The position numbers and the translations under genes are program-made. Below the pieces are notes generated by a model. The model saw only the letters and a program-made list of their open reading frames with translations. It was not told the DNA's origin and made no database searches. From contig OZ024869.1 of NCBI GenBank assembly GCA_964017185.1, positions 67,984,315 to 68,048,314 on the forward strand: a DNA stretch of 64,000 bases, in the 5' to 3' direction. This DNA is from Rugalucina vietnamica. Its lineage: Eukaryota > Mollusca > Bivalvia > Lucinida > Lucinidae. Positions 1-13,991 of this stretch are shown here, in pieces (the stretch's first letter is position 1; each line of letters opens with the position of its first letter).

Positions 1-60
1 AAATATGTCTATTTTCTTTATAATATGGATTCAAGTGGGGATTTTTAATCCGTTATTATA

Positions 61-858
61 CTAAAGGACTTTGAAAACGTCTCACTATACATCGGTTATC
101 ATGTTGCTTAAAACTGGTTAAAACTAATCTGACGTATAAAATACTCATAATAGTGTGTATCTTAACATTATAAACAACATTCATCCATAAAGATTTGTTT
201 GTCAAACTGTTTGCTAATACTGTTTTCTTGATACGTAACGTTTTTGATGTTTTATTAATAAAGAAAACCTTAGGACGGCTACAAAAAAGACTTTTTGTTA
301 AAACAAACCATCTCCGGTGACAGCGTATAACCTAAAGCACAAAAAAGCAAAATCAGAATGGGGACTTTCGTTAAATGCCGTTTAAGGAGCTAGCGTTTTT
401 GCTGACGTCAAGCGTAAAGTGGTCAAAACATACAGACATACGATTACAGCGCCAAAAGTAATGGTGATTTTTACACATGTCCGTGTTTATTAATTGTATT
501 TGAAAACTTTCGAAATCGTTTCATTTTACGCGCAAAAATTAAAGTTTTCTTCATAAACGTTAAAGTGACGTTATTACCACAGTTTTTGTGCAATTGAAAG
601 AAAACCTACAACATTTGCTTGGCTTTAGGTGTTTGTTTTCAGAAAACATATTGGACCTGTTGATTAGTTTGTTTTTGTTGAATTTTTGGTAACGTTTGAA
701 ATCATGCTATATGACGTAAATCACTGGCGTTGACGTTTCGGTATAGGTATTGAATTTAAACTCAGTTCGAAAATATTTTTGCTGAAATATCCTGTAATTT
801 AAAAATAATAATCGTTATTGCGGCCAATTTATAGTGAAGCGTTTTCAAAGTCCTTAAG
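61..858. mobile_element. Non-autonomous TIR element with TA target duplication
   Basis: Terminal inverted repeats of about 30 bp are visible: the left end reads CTAAAGGACTTTGAAAACG and the reverse complement of the right end reads CTTAAGGACTTTGAAAACG. A TA dinucleotide lies immediately outside each end (59-60 and 859-860), as expected for Tc1/mariner-type insertion. No transposase frame is visible, so this is a non-autonomous copy. It sits at the edge of the composite repeat that begins at about 862. Confidence 0.75.
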
Positions 859-1782
859 TATAGCTCACCTGAACCGAAGGCTCTAAGGTGAGCTTATGGT
901 ATACCCATGCTCCGGCGTCTGCCGTCCGTCCGGAGTTCACAATTTCGAAGATCTCCTCTGAAACTGCTTGGACAATTAAAGTCAAGCATCCATAGGAAGG
1001 GGGAACGAAAGTTTGTATCATGATCTAGATGGCCGCCATGGCTATAAATAGCAACCCAGCAAACACGTTTTGACAACATTACGGTTTGGTTGTATAAAGG
1101 TTTTGCTAAACCTAACGTTGGGAAAATGTACTGAAACGTTTTGAAATGGTTGTGAATTCGCAATGTAAGTATCAACCATTAGCAAACGTTATCAAAACGT
1201 TTTTGTTAACATAACAAATTTTGCTTTTCTGTGAATGGCATTTGTCCTAAATAGAGCTATTTGTTGTTTAGTATACAGCTGTCAGTTATTTCAAAGCTTT
1301 TGCTTCTAATATAATAAGCTCGACAACAAAACGTTTCTAAAACGTTTTACAAACCTCTGCAACATCTTTATAATAATTGTAAATTTACCGCAGCTTCGTA
1401 TTATTTTATTTCTTCACATGATATATTTAATTAATACTTTTAGCTAGGAATGGAAAGCGTATTATCAGACGATTTTCTGTTGCAATTTTTGTCTGTTGGT
1501 GCATGCATTTTGCGACAATTCATTCAATCTTTTTTGTTCGAAACGCAGTCCTTTAGCTTCGCACCACGTGGTTCCTTTGTTCTCGGCCATTTGAATTTGC
1601 AACAAAAGGAAACGGCGTGACAGAGTATAAGTATCAGTTTTATTTATCATTTTGCTCCAAATGGATGTTGTAAATAATCGCCAATACATATTTCTCACAT
1701 TTCATTGATCATCTTAAATTAAAGTACCGAAATAATGCTCTCCTTTTCGAATACTGTGATTGTTATATGTTTTCGCGACCAC

Positions 1783-1815
<33 letters not shown>

Positions 1816-2342
1816 ATCCTCTGTAAAGTCTTTGTACTTGTATCATGTGCGTATTTGGCTTCTCCGTATACGTATATGATTAACTCAGCATATATGTCTG
1901 GATTTCTGATAATCTGGCTTCCATTTATGCAGAAAAACCAAGGAAATATTTTCGTTAATCAAAACGTTGTGAAAATGTTCTTTAAACGGTATTACTTAAA
2001 ATGTTGTGCAAACGTTTTTGAACGTTGTGTAGTATAAACATTACTTATATATTTTTATGTTTATTTCAGGTAACAGTGACACGAGTGGTTGTTATTTGAC
2101 ATGGAATGACCTACACTTGGGAATATCATTGCTGTCGTTGATGTTCATAGATATATCAAATAAAATGACAGAGCATCATAATTAGTTTATGTTGTTTTAT
2201 AAGTTTCTGGTTTAAATGTTTCCATGCGTCCTACTGTCAGAGAGATAAACTGTACCTTCACTGACTGGGTTGTGTTTTTAGAAGTTTCTTATCCGTCAGC
2301 TCACACATATTGTAATGGTTAGTGCACTTTATATGTTGTGTT

Positions 2343-5300
2343 ACCCAGGGAGCCAAAAGTCTCTATCTCGCAAAAAAAGGTTGGAGGTGACATCTCCTGC
2401 TATAGTTGTTTTGAATGCTTTTTTGGATAGCTCTGACCTTCCAAAAGAAGGTCTAAGTGGACTGCTCTGGAAATTTTTTTGGCGCGATGCTTTAATCAGA
2501 CGGTATTTAGACGTACTATTTGTTATACAGCTGAAATACAGTAACACAAATATATTACGAACAGTCATATTTATATGTTTTCTTCAATATCGTATACTAT
2601 CCTGATGCCATTTTATCTTGTCTGATTGCAGCTGAGTATATCTTAGCCATGTATAAAGCTGTAAATGTGTCATTTGAGTAAACTATGTGTCATCTTAAGG
2701 CATTGAATTACCCCACCCACTTAATGTATGTTATACTTTATGTGCAATTATGAGAATCAATATATTTTTATCAGTACAATTTTATCAATAAATGTTGATG
2801 TAATCATTATTTTTATAACAATTAGTATTGCTTTTTATTGCCTTTTTTGCATATTCATGAATTTTTATTAAAACATTAAAATGAATAAACAGAAACAATT
2901 AAAAATGAATTATCCCATAAAAACTAATTTCAGACCTAAACTATCATTGTGGCTCATTGTTATTGCACCAATAGTACTATTTGACAAATTTTTGATGCCA
3001 TGAGCCTGAATAAAAATTCTCATTTGTATTTTCATGAATATTAATGAAAATGATGAAAATCAACTTTTTAATCTATTATCATTTGAAGTGTTTGTGATGC
3101 GTTATCTATAGGACATACCTTGCACCCTTAGAACAAATGCTCATGGGTGCCAGTTTGGTCAGGGGATCACTTTTAATGCCAATTTGTGTCACATAAAATC
3201 ACAGAGTGTTCACCCCCACCCCTAATAAACAGAGGAAGAAATATGGTACGCCTATATTACCATATGTATCTTGGCTACTGATAGACGTAGAGAGCAGAAA
3301 TAGGTATCAAATGATTGTTTGGACAATGTTCTATAGCCATGTAATAAGATATAAAACTCACACTGACTTCCTGGTGTTTGAATATCAATGAAAACTTTAT
3401 ATATTAGAAAAAATCACATAAAAAAGGAGTATACCAGCACAATTGCTTATATCTCAACAATCAAAAGATCTAGAGAGCTTAAATTGGTATCAACTGATTG
3501 CTATGACAATGTTCTATAACCATGTAATTAGAGATATGTAGACAAGCTGGCTAACTGAATGCTCAAATATTAAAGAGAACTTCAGATATTGGAGAAAAAT
3601 AACAGTTAAATGAACGGGGGTATACCAACAACATTGCTGATTTCTCAGCAACCAAAAATTCTAGAGATCTGAAATTTATATCAAATGATTGTTATGATAA
3701 GGTTCTTTAATAATGTGATAAAATACAGACATAATTTGACTTTCTTGGTGTTCAAATATTGATGAGAGCTTTCAGTATAAGAGAAAAATCACAGAACAAT
3801 GGAGGGGGTATACTTGCAGAAACGTTTATTGCTCAGCAAACAAAAGCCATAGAGAGCTGACATTGGTAACAAATAATTGCTATGACAACCACAAAATATG
3901 ATACATAAATAATCAGACTTTCGTACTGTTCGAATATTGATAAAAACTTAAAATATTAGAGAAAAATTACAGAAAATGGAGGGGGTATACCTACGGAAAT
4001 GTTTATATCTCAGCAACCAAAAGCCATAGAGATCACAAACTGGTATCAAAAGATTGCTATGCCTACATTCTATAACCGTGTATTAAGCTATATAAATAAG
4101 CTGACTTTCTCGTTGCTTCAATATTTAAGAAAACGTAAGATATAAGAGGAAAATCATTGGAATTCTAAGGGGCTATACCAATAAAATTGAAAATATCTTA
4201 GTGTGCAAAAGCTCTAGAGAGCTGAAAATGGTTTCAAATTATTGCTATGATAATGTTCTGTATTCATGTGATAAGACACATAAATACTACTACTTTCTTG
4301 TTGTTGGAATATTGATGAGAACTTTAAATATTAGATAAAAATCTCAGAAAAATAGAGGGGGTATATCAATAGAAACGTATATATCTCAGCAACCAAAAGC
4401 CATAGAGAGCTGAAACTGGTATCAAATAATTGTTATGACAAAATTCTATAAGCATGTAATAAGATATGTAAATTAGCTGACTTTCTTGTTGCTCCAATAT
4501 TTAATAAAACTTAAGATATAAGAGAAAAATCATTGGCAAACGAAGGAGGTATACCAATAAAATTGAAAATATCTTAGTGACCAAAAGCTCTAGAGAGCTG
4601 AAATTGGTTTCAAATTATTGCTATAATAATGTTCTATAATCATGTGATAAAACACATAAAAATACTACTTTCTTGTTGTTGGAATATTGATGAGAACTTA
4701 AAATATTAGATAAAAATCTCAGAAAAATAGAGGGGGGATACCAATAGAAACGTATATATCTCAGCAACCAAAAGCCATAGAGAGACGAAATTGGTATCAA
4801 ATAATTGCTATGACAAAATTCTATAACCATGTAATAAGATATATAAATTAACTGACTTTCTTGTTGCTACAATATTAATAAAACTTAAGATACAAGAGAA
4901 AAATCATTGGCAAACGAAGTGGGTATGCCAATAAAACTGCTACTATCTCAGTAACCAAATGCTGCAGAGGGCTGAAATTAGTATCAAATGATTGCTAGGA
5001 TAACGTTCTATAACCATGTGCTAAGACACACAAATAATCTGACTTACTTGTTTTTTTCGAATATTGATAAAAAAATTTAAATATTAGAGAAATGTCACAG
5101 AAACGTGGAGGGGGTATACCAACAAATCTTTATAACTCGGCAACCAAATGTCCTACAGAGATGAAATTGGCATCAAATGATTGCCATGATAATAATCTTT
5201 AACCAAATGATAAGATAATGAATATGTCAACTATTTTGTAGTTTAACTATTGATGATAACTTAAAATATTAGATACAAATCACAGAAATATAGAGGGGGT

Positions 5301-6033
5301 ATACCAACGGAAACGTTTATATCTCAGCAACCAAAATTCCTATAGAGCTGAAATTGGTATAAAATGATTGATATGACAATAATAAATAACTAACTAGATA
5401 CAATTGTAGTATTCCATAACCGCTTGCTTAAAGGCATGCATGATCAAGCCTTTGGAACAATGAGAACTTTCATCTGTCATCTTATAGGAAACGGTAATCT
5501 GACCATGGTCTTGGTCATGATGTAAATTTATAAAGAAACTGAATGACTAAAATAAACATAAATACATGTGTAATGTTTATGAGCACATCACATATTTATT
5601 TGTTCTTCAACATCTCACGAATCAATATCCATTAATTTAAATTTCATGATCCATATTATTATGTAAGTGGGTGGGGTAATTCAACATCATAAATACTGAA
5701 ACAACAGCTGCAAAAGTATTAATTAAACAATATAATAAGATAACTTATTACTCTGTGATTCCTAGCATTGCTCTAGACTAGAAAATTAAGCAGTTTATGA
5801 TCTGAAACACAAAGGATATGTTCATATATCTAGAAAACGTTTGTAATACGTAGGCAGCTCAAACAGCATGAAACAATGTGTAATTTAACCATCGCGCCAA
5901 AAAAAAATTCGTGAGCAGTCCACCCAGGCCTTCAATAGGATGGCAAAACCTAACTAAAATTGTATTCAAACCAACTATAGCAGGTGATGTCACCTCCTCT
6001 CCCCAAAACGGGGCTTGGCTCCCTGGGTATGTG
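2343..6033. repeat. Inner inverted-repeat pair nested in the foldback element
   Basis: About 150 bp at 2343-2496 (beginning CCCAGGGAGCCAA, containing CCTGCTATAGTTGTTTTGAA and ending GGCGCGATG) recurs in inverted orientation at 5885-6033. A second inverted pair lies inside it: 'attaccccacccactta' at about 2708 and 'taagtgggtggggtaat' at about 5663. This suggests one element nested in another, or a composite element with several terminal modules. No coding region is recognisable inside. Confidence 0.6.
3205..5395. repeat. Satellite array, ~187-bp unit, about 12 copies
   Basis: A unit of about 187 bp recurs roughly every 183-190 bp. The marker GGGGGTATACC appears near 3429, 3617, 3803, 3981, 4166, 4355, 4544, 4730, 4917, 5107 and 5293. 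Each unit then carries 'atatctcagcaaccaaaag', 'agagagctgaaattggtatc' and 'attgctatgacaatgttcta'. Copies differ by roughly 10-20% from one another, so this is not a recent expansion. It fills the core of the nested inverted-repeat element. Confidence 0.85.
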
Positions 6034-8597
6034 AATTGTCGATCCTCATGCAGGTTTGTTTGGGAGAGGTGGTCTATTATTAGCGATCCTCATGACAACA
6101 AACTTGAAGAGGTGGTACATATTCCATGGCTGAGAAGTTGCATAACGGTTGCAGTAACGTTTGCTGCGTTTGAAAAATTAAACACTACCTATACGTTTTG
6201 GAAACATTTAAATCCAATCCATATAATCCCAAATGTTTAAGTGGCTGCTAGAAAAGGTTAAAACAATGTTCTAGAAACGTTATAGAAAGGTTGCATTTGC
6301 GTTTTGTTAAGGTTACAAGAAGGTTGTATAAAGGTTTTGGCAACGTTGTAGAAAGGTTTTCTGCAACGTTGAACGAAAACATTTTGAAAACATTAGGAAA
6401 ACTTTCCTGGAAAACTCTCCTAAACGTTAAATCAAAACGTTTTCACAACCAAAATAAAACGTTGCGCAAACGTTTTTACAACGTTGTTTTGTTAGCTGGG
6501 AATAACCTTTAAAGAGGAAGGCCTAAGATTTTGAAACTTGGCATGAAGCATCAGGCAATGGAGCTCTACGAAGTTTGTATTATGATAAATTACCTTGGGA
6601 TGACCTTGATCTATTTTACGACAAGGTCAACTTAGGTCGCCAATTAATGCATTTGAATAGGGAAAATTAGTAAAATGACTCTAAATAGGGAGGAAACTTG
6701 CTGGAAGTATGCAAATGGAGTCCCCAGGGGGTTGTCTGCCCCTGCCCCGGGGCTATATATCTATTTATGACCATATTATTTAAACATCATCTTCTCTGAC
6801 ACCGCTTGGCAAATCAAAGCCAAACTTAATGTGGAGTATCGTTAGAAAGGGGGAATGAAAGTTTTTATGAATGGTCAAGGTCACATGACCAAGATGGCCG
6901 CCATGGCTATAAATAGCAAAAACCTTTAAAAATCTTCAGAACCAGAAGGCCTAGCTATGATTTTGAAACTTGGCATGAAGCATCATGCAATGGAGCTCTA
7001 CAAATTTTGTATAAGTCATTAACCTGGGATGACCTTGACCTATTTTACGGCAAGGTCAACATAGGTCTCCTATGCATTTGAATAGGGAAAATTGTTAAAA
7101 TGTCATTTGAAGGGCAAAACTTGCAAGAAATGGGCAATTGGGCAGAATATTTATGTTTATGAAAATAATTGTCTCGAGGAGATTGTCTGGCCTTGCCACG
7201 GGACTATATACATGTATTTGACCATAATATTCAAACAACTCTGATTGGCCAATCAAAGCCAAACTTTATGTAGAGCATCGTTAGGAAGGGGGAGTGACAG
7301 TTAAATAAATGGTCAAGGTCACATGACCAAGATGGCCACCATGGATATATATAGCAAAAACCTTTAAAAATCTTCTTCTACAGAACTAGAAGGCCTATGA
7401 TTTTGAAACTTGGCATGAAGCATCAGTCATTGGAACTCTACAAAGTTTATATACATCATGCCCCTGGAATGAGCTTCAGCTATTTTACGGCAAGGTCAAC
7501 ATAGGTCGCCTATGCATTTGGATGGGATAACTGAGTGTTAAAATGTGACTTGAAGGGCAAAACTTTCAGGAAATTGGTATATGAACTGGAGATTTAAGTT
7601 TCTGAAAAGAATTTTGACCCCAGGGGTGGGTCTGCCCCTGCCCCGGGGCATTAAATATGTATATAGCCATAATATTCAAAGATCTTCTTCTCTAAAACCA
7701 AATAGCCAATCAAAGTCAAATTTTATAAGAAGCATCTGTATGAAGGGGGAACCAATGGGATTATAAATATACCAGGTCACATGACCAAGACGGCCGCCAT
7801 GCCCATATATGGTAAAACCCTTCAAAAATCATCTTCGCAGGAACTGCTGAACATATTGTAACGAAACAAAAAATGATATGTAGCAATTAAGACTAGAGTA
7901 CTACAATGTGTGTATAAATCATGATTGTGTGATGACCTTGACAATTTTTACGGGAAGGTCAACATAGGTCACATATGCCGAAAATTGTTAAAATGACACT
8001 GATGGGAAAAACTTCAAGGAAATGGGCAAGTGGACAGAATATTTATGAATTTGAAAAAGAAATTAACCACAGGGCATATTCTGACTCTGTCCTGGGACGA
8101 TATACATGTATACGACCGTTATAGTCAAACAAGTTTATTGGTATATGTCTCAGATCTCAGGTGAGCGTTTACTGGACCATTGGTTCTCTGGTATTAACAA
8201 TACTAACCAATTTTGGCCTTCATGTATAAATAATTATACCTCTACAATTGCGGCAGATTTAATATGAGTGGTCGCCTTTAAGGAAAAAGATCATCCCTAG
8301 CTGCATGTATATTACACACTCATGTTGCATCTTGTCGTTCTTCGGCGTCAGGAACAAGAATATGTTAATTATATCAGCTCTTTAATTTATGTTCTTACCG
8401 CTTACTTTCATGTTTAAATTGGGCGGCTTATTTGTATGAAGATAAAATATAAAGTTAAGTTCCTTTGGAAGCAGAGAAAAATTCAACGGGAGATGTGAGA
8501 CATAGTCGAGGATCCATACTTATTTATGCAACTGCTTGTATTTTTTTCTTGCAGGAATTCTTGCAATTTAATAATAAAGCACAACCCAGACACCAGG

Positions 8598-8833
8598 GGC
8601 CAGTTGTTTAAAGTTAACGATGTTGTTAGTTAACGATTCGTTTAAATTTTCAAATGACAATATTACCAATACACTTTTTTTTTTTTTTTTTTTTGTTAAA
8701 AAAATGCGAGAATCCTTTGCATTGCAAGGAATTTCCCATTGTTTCAACAAAAATAACAGTGTATTTGCTTTCGAAGTCGATATGTAGTTAACAAATTGAG
8801 GGCTTAACGACAAAGTTTTGAACAACTGTGCCC
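8598..8833. mobile_element. MITE, family C (GGGCCAGTTGTT ends), copy 1
   Basis: Terminal inverted repeats: left GGGCCAGTTGTTTAAAG, right TTTTGAACAACTGTGCCC. The interior is AT-rich with a further inverted pair around the oligo-T tract at about 8675. The same family recurs at about 19695 and 32287. No open frame of interest. Confidence 0.7.
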
Positions 8834-10174
8834 AGGTAGGAACGAAATGACATTTTAAATCACAACATGTAGCCCGAGATCCAAAATCCAGGAGATGTCA
8901 AAATTTTGGTTTACCATACACGATCTTGGCCTTAAGGTTTGATGGCTTTTTTTGAAAGATATATGATAGTAGTCTATGAAACAGGTCCGTGTATAAAAAT
9001 TTAGGCCGGCGAAAGTCTTCAAAATGGCCGCCATCCAAGATGGCCGCCAAAATTAGGAATTGTACAGGTTTGTGTAATAAACTTTTTCATTTAGATTTTG
9101 TTACATTTAACTGCATTCAGTGTTGGTTTTCTATAAACTTAACATATGTTGAAGCATATTAAGTTTATTTAACACAGTTTGTATGTTCTCATGTGTTACA
9201 TGCGTTACTTTTTAACGCTATCTGCCATTAAATGATAGATTGGCTGTTACTGTTTGTTTGAGTGGTATCATTTAAAGGTTTAAGTGTGTTTTTGTATTTA
9301 GTGCAGTGAAAGACATAAGGAACATCTATATAAAGCAATTTTAGATACTTAATCTTAACACTTAAGTCACCAATGGGTCTTTGAACGCATAAATCCGGGT
9401 TCACACTTGATCACTAAAATATCATAAATTCACATATTTTGGGTTTGAACACATTAAATGAACAGCTACTTATGTTTTATCAATAAAACATAAAATAGAA
9501 ATTTGCATTTTTAAATTAATTTGATTTAGCACGATTTTGATGTTCTCACATGTTACATACGTTACACCATTAATGCTACATGCTACAAAATCATAATATT
9601 CAGTATTACTATATATTTTAGTGCTATTCTTTAAAGTTTTGTGTATTTTTGCATTAATATTTTTACAAAACACGAGGGGTGTCTTGTTATAGCAATTTTT
9701 TGGTGATTTTTTTCTGCTTTTGTTGGTCAGCAGCATGTTTTTTGAAGGCATAAATAAAGGTTCATCTCGATCACTTAAACATTGAATACTGATACATTTG
9801 GGTTCTAAACACACAGAATTTCAACAGCTGCTGATTTTTTTATGAATTATAATACAAATGTCGTAGCACATTTACCTCCAATTATATTTGAATGTTCTCT
9901 ATGTTCTCAAGATGTTGACAACTGTTACATATGTTACTTGTCATAGGATATCCCATAATCCCATATAAAATCATTATTTGCCTAATCTTGTTTGTTTAAT
10001 GGTCCCAATTTCTGTTAATGAAAGCCTGTATTATATTTTCTTTACAAAAGATTGTGACAATTTTAATCAAAGTAAATTTGTGTAGTTTTGAAGACCATGT
10101 TGGTGTAGTATTATAGCAACACACTCCCAAATGAGTGCTCCTTGTTTCGAACCATGCTGGCACGGAGTTACATT

Positions 10175-10405
10175 TCCATAACCCATATTTGACGAATGCA
10201 TTTTCCCATCTTTATCATTCTGGTGAGTATTCAGTTCTTAGGGGCATCAGGTGTAATTTTTAAATTCTATTCAACTTTCGATGAAAATTCTTTAAGCAAA
10301 CAGAATAGCCCCAGATGGGAAGCCGCGTTCTGCAACGTCATATCTTGGGCTATTCAGTTTGCCTATGTCCCATAAAAGGGACGCCAGGCTTATATGAGTT
10401 AAGCT
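10175..10405. repeat. Dispersed repeat with internal hairpin (AACAGAATAGCCCCAGAT)
   Basis: The stretch contains AAACAGAATAGCCCCAGAT followed by an inverted partner GGGCTATTCAGTTTGCC and then CTTATATGAGTTAAG. The same modules are found at 61370-61400 and 62090-62215, where they are split by other insertions. The family is not identified. Confidence 0.5.
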
Positions 10406-10875
10406 AGTTAAGCTTAAGGTATCTGGTTAAATGTCTCTGTCAACAAAATACTCAAACATTATTTGACTGGCATGTTAACCCACAACACAAATAAAACATT
10501 TGGGTGATCAAACTGGGTTTGTTTTCATTAACTTTTGTTTAAAAACAAACATTCCCCTTTACTTGAGGCTACTAGTTGTATTAATCACATATAATCTTTG
10601 GTCTTAACTATTTACATTACATATTGTTGTTTTATATATATTTATGAATATAATGTTACGTGTTAGAGTATTTTTTCTTTATTAACACAATGTAGATGTT
10701 CTTAACTGTTACATATGTTACTCTTATTAGTATATCCCCATAAAATCAAGAGTTTGACCATTTTTGTTCATTTTTAAACTGTTTATAGTAATTTTATGAT
10801 TTATCTTTTTTTATAATTGAACTTGTATTAATTTTGCAAAAGATTTATAACAATATCAGATTATTAACTTTTAAG

Positions 10876-11110
10876 TTAAACGTTAAATGTCTCTCAGCTA
10901 GTTCGCTATGCTAGAGCCTGTTGTAACTACGAAGACTTTGTTGATAGGGGAAGTTACTCACCACAAAATTATTGTCACGGGGATATCGCAGTACCAAGCT
11001 TGTGTCAACTCTTAAAAAGTTCTATGGGAGACACCATGACCTTGTTGATCCCTACAGCGTGGCTGCGTCTAAACTTGTGACTGACCTTATGCCACTTGGC
11101 AACAATTAAT
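10876..11110 (+). mobile_element. Retroelement ORF scrap (reverse-transcriptase-bearing family, C-terminal side)
   Basis: Translated pieces read SQLVRYARACCNYEDFVDRG and LKKFYGRHHDLVDPYS, which I recognise as a segment typical of reverse-transcriptase proteins abundant in cnidarian, mollusc and fish genomes. The exact retroelement clade is not assigned. It is a decayed fossil lying at the centre of the 5.0 kb TA-flanked element, either captured or inserted there. Another fossil of a similar family is at 40383-40661. Confidence 0.55.
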
Positions 11111-13991
11111 AAGGCTTTCAATTACTGGACATTCGTTTCTTACCAGATATTCATTTTCTCGGCTTTGTAATCAGTCATAAGGACATGGCGGGTGCATTAT
11201 AATGGGCAGGTGATGCTCACCCTTCGCAAACACCTAATCACACCTCCTGTTATTGGGGGATCCATGCCTGTATGACTACATATATCGTATTTGTCAATGT
11301 TATTATGGATTTTTACGAGCTAGGATTACGATTTCGGTACCTTGACCCCTTTACTTTATATTCTTTGGAAGTGGCATAAACAATTAAAAGGAGAAGTGTG
11401 GGTACATTAAACAATTTCTGGCAATGAATAAAATATTGGAAACAGTGAACACACTCAAAAGGGTGAAGTAATGGGCCGTACTGCGCAATTTCAGGTAATG
11501 AACCCTCATCAGTGACCCTTTATAAATTGTATACGATAGCCAGATAAATACACTGCAAGTTCAAAAATTTACACAAAGGAAGTCTAAATCAAAGACACAT
11601 GCCTAAATTGGGTCAGATAATTAAAACAATGTTTAGAAGATGGCTCTCAATGTACATTTTTTATTTTGAATATTCTTTCTTATTTGAAGGGGCCGAAAAA
11701 TATAACTGACCTTATGGATCATGTACAGGGAAACGTTTAGGTCCGCAACATAACAAAGCAATACATAACACAGCTGCACTAATAACAAATAAATGATAAA
11801 AGTTAGATCATTTGGAAGCAAGGAAAAAATATGTCATTATTCCTCTTCGATGTCCCTTTGATGTCCAGTAAAAGCCAGACACTTGTGCTCTATCGAATAT
11901 TTGCATCAGCGTTATCTACATCAAAGAATGTTTCACAGAAGGGACGAAATAATGAACGCTTGTTCAGATGTTTCTTGACATATTATCTGTTCTTAATACT
12001 CCAAATATTTAAAGGGTAAAAAAGGTAATCTGAACTATGGATGATGTCATATTTATACATTTTATCTTTTTATTCATCATCATCTGCTGTTTGGATATAC
12101 ATTTCAGACAATACCACTCAAAAAAGAAAGTGACATGGTGGGTTAAGCATATCAACATTTAAATTATTGAATCAGATAGGTAACAAAAATACACTCATGG
12201 GAGACAAACCCCTTTTCCCGTAAAATCTGATCCAGTAAGTCATATATAAATGAATTGTCCCCATTTTTAGGAATTTCCCAGTCTAAAGTTCTATACACAG
12301 TCCTCTTCCACTAAAAATAAAATTGAGATCCTTTAAGAGCAGTTAACATATTATTGAGAAAGGGGATGTTTGGCTACTTAAGCCTCCTCAGTGACCCTAT
12401 GGAGCTTTTGTATAGAATATTATAGAAAAGTAACGTATGTAACAGTTGAGTACACGTAGAGAACATTGAAATTATGTACTTGTATATCAAGTTTAAGATT
12501 CTTATAAATATATTTATGTGCTCCGACCCGAACTATTTGAGTTTACAATATGTAAGTGATCTAGTTTACCACGGATTTATATGTTTAAAGACCCATTGCT
12601 GACTGTCAAAGCAAATATCGCATCCAAAATGTCTTTATCAAAATGTCTCCCATGTCGTTTAATGCAATCAATATAATACCAATTCAAAAACCTAAGAGCA
12701 TATAAACGCCATTTACAACAGTTGTCAATATATTGATTTTGTAGGAGATATCATTTAAGAAAAGTGACGAATGTAACAGTTGTCAACATCTTCAGAACAT
12801 GAAAATTATGTTAATCGAGTTAAAGGCTCCTTAGAAAAGAAACGTATGTAACAGCTGGGTACACCTTGACTCTAAAACATTTGAGTTAAAATTCTATTAC
12901 ATATGTTCAATTTATAAAACCTCATCAGCTGTTTTATCAATGTGTTTGACCTCAAATATGTGAGTGTATAATATTTTAATGATCAAGTTTATACCGGGAT
13001 TTATGTGTTTAAAGACCCATCGCTGATGGATGGAGCAAATAAAGCACACAAACTTAATAAAGATATTTTTTCATGTCTTTTAATGCATTAAATACAAAAA
13101 AGTTCAAAAACGTTAGAGAATAACATTAAAATAAACAAGAATAGTCAATATATTAATTTTGTAGGAAATATTATAAAAAAAAGGTAACGTATGTAACAGT
13201 TAGGAACGTCTTGAGGGTATCAAAATTATATAAATGGAGTTAGCGGTTCTAATCCATATAATTTATTAACAAATCATCAACAGCTATTGATTGTATGTAT
13301 GATCAGACCCAAAATATGCGAGTTTACCAAAAATATGTGAGTTTACAATGTTAAGTGATCAAGAGTGAACCTGGATTTAGGTGATAAAAGACCTGAGGCT
13401 GACCACCAAATGCGGATAAACGACCCAAAGAAGCTTTATCAAGACGCTACTCAAGTCTTTTAAGGAACACTTTGCATAAACACTTCAAAAACTTTGAAGA
13501 ATGGCACTAAGATAAACACAAATAGTCAATATTTTCATTTCTCGCAAGTAACATTAATATAGTAACGTATGTAACGCATGAGAACATCAAAACTGGGTTA
13601 ATTCAACTAAATATGCAAAAGCATATGTTGAGTTTATAGAAAATCTACACTGAAAGCACTTAAATGTAACAAAATCTAAAATGAAAACGCTTTTTACTCA
13701 AGCCTGTATAAATCCTAATTTGGGCGGCCATCTTGGATGGCGGCCATTTTGAAGACTTTCGCCGGCCTAAATTTTTATACACGGACCTGTTTCATAGACT
13801 ACTATCATATATCTTTCAAAAAAAGCCATCAAACCTTAAGGCCAAGATCGTGTAGGGTTAACCAAAAATTTGGACCTTGGATCTCGGACTAATGCATGAA
13901 GAGCAAGATTACCACTGGCTCTTTCAAAGATAGGTAGCCATCCGCCTATCAACAACCCAAAAACAAAGATGATCACGTGTATTAGAGAGAG

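Larger units (their letters stand above)
1051..6502. mobile_element. Large foldback element, AACGTT-rich arms
   Basis: The left end reads CCCAGCAAACACG and the right end reads GTTAGCTGGG, an inverted pair. Both terminal regions (about 1051-1400, 1960-2040 and 6240-6502) are dense in the words AACGTT, GGTTGTATAAAGG and AAACGTTTT in opposite orientation. The insertion splits one 430-bp unit of the surrounding repeat, which gives clean boundaries on both sides. No target duplication longer than 2-3 bp can be argued. The interior holds a second inverted-repeat pair and a 187-bp tandem array. No transposase was found. Confidence 0.65.
862..8192. mobile_element. Composite tandem-repeat element (~430-bp unit), interrupted by a foldback element
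   Basis: The left end is a small hairpin (AGCTCACCTGA... then AGGTGAGC) and the right end carries CTCAGGTGAGCG at about 8156, so the element is bounded by inverted AGGTGAGC motifs. Between them a unit of about 430 bp recurs, for example around 6510, 6930, 7360 and 7800. Each unit contains 'gatggccgccatgg', 'ATAAATAGCAAAAACC' and 'TTTTGAAACTTGGCATGAAG'. The first unit is split at ~1051 by a 5.45 kb insertion and resumes at ~6503. Similar AGGTGAGC-bounded repeats are common in bivalve genomes (recalled, not searched). No coding capacity is seen. Confidence 0.6.
8872..13889. mobile_element. 5.0 kb inverted-repeat element with TA target duplication
   Basis: Arms of more than 150 bp match in inverted orientation: left begins GCCCGAGATCC and contains ACACGATCTTGGCCTTAAGG; right ends GGATCTCGGAC. 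TA occurs on both sides (870-871 and 890-891 of the 13.8 kb stretch, that is 13890-13891). Each arm also contains four or five diverged subrepeats built around GTAACGTATGTAACAG or its complement (left near 9200, 9550, 9925 and 10705; right near 12432, 12765, 12840, 13180 and 13560). The centre holds a small repeat (10175-10405) and a retroelement scrap. No transposase frame was seen. Confidence 0.75.
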
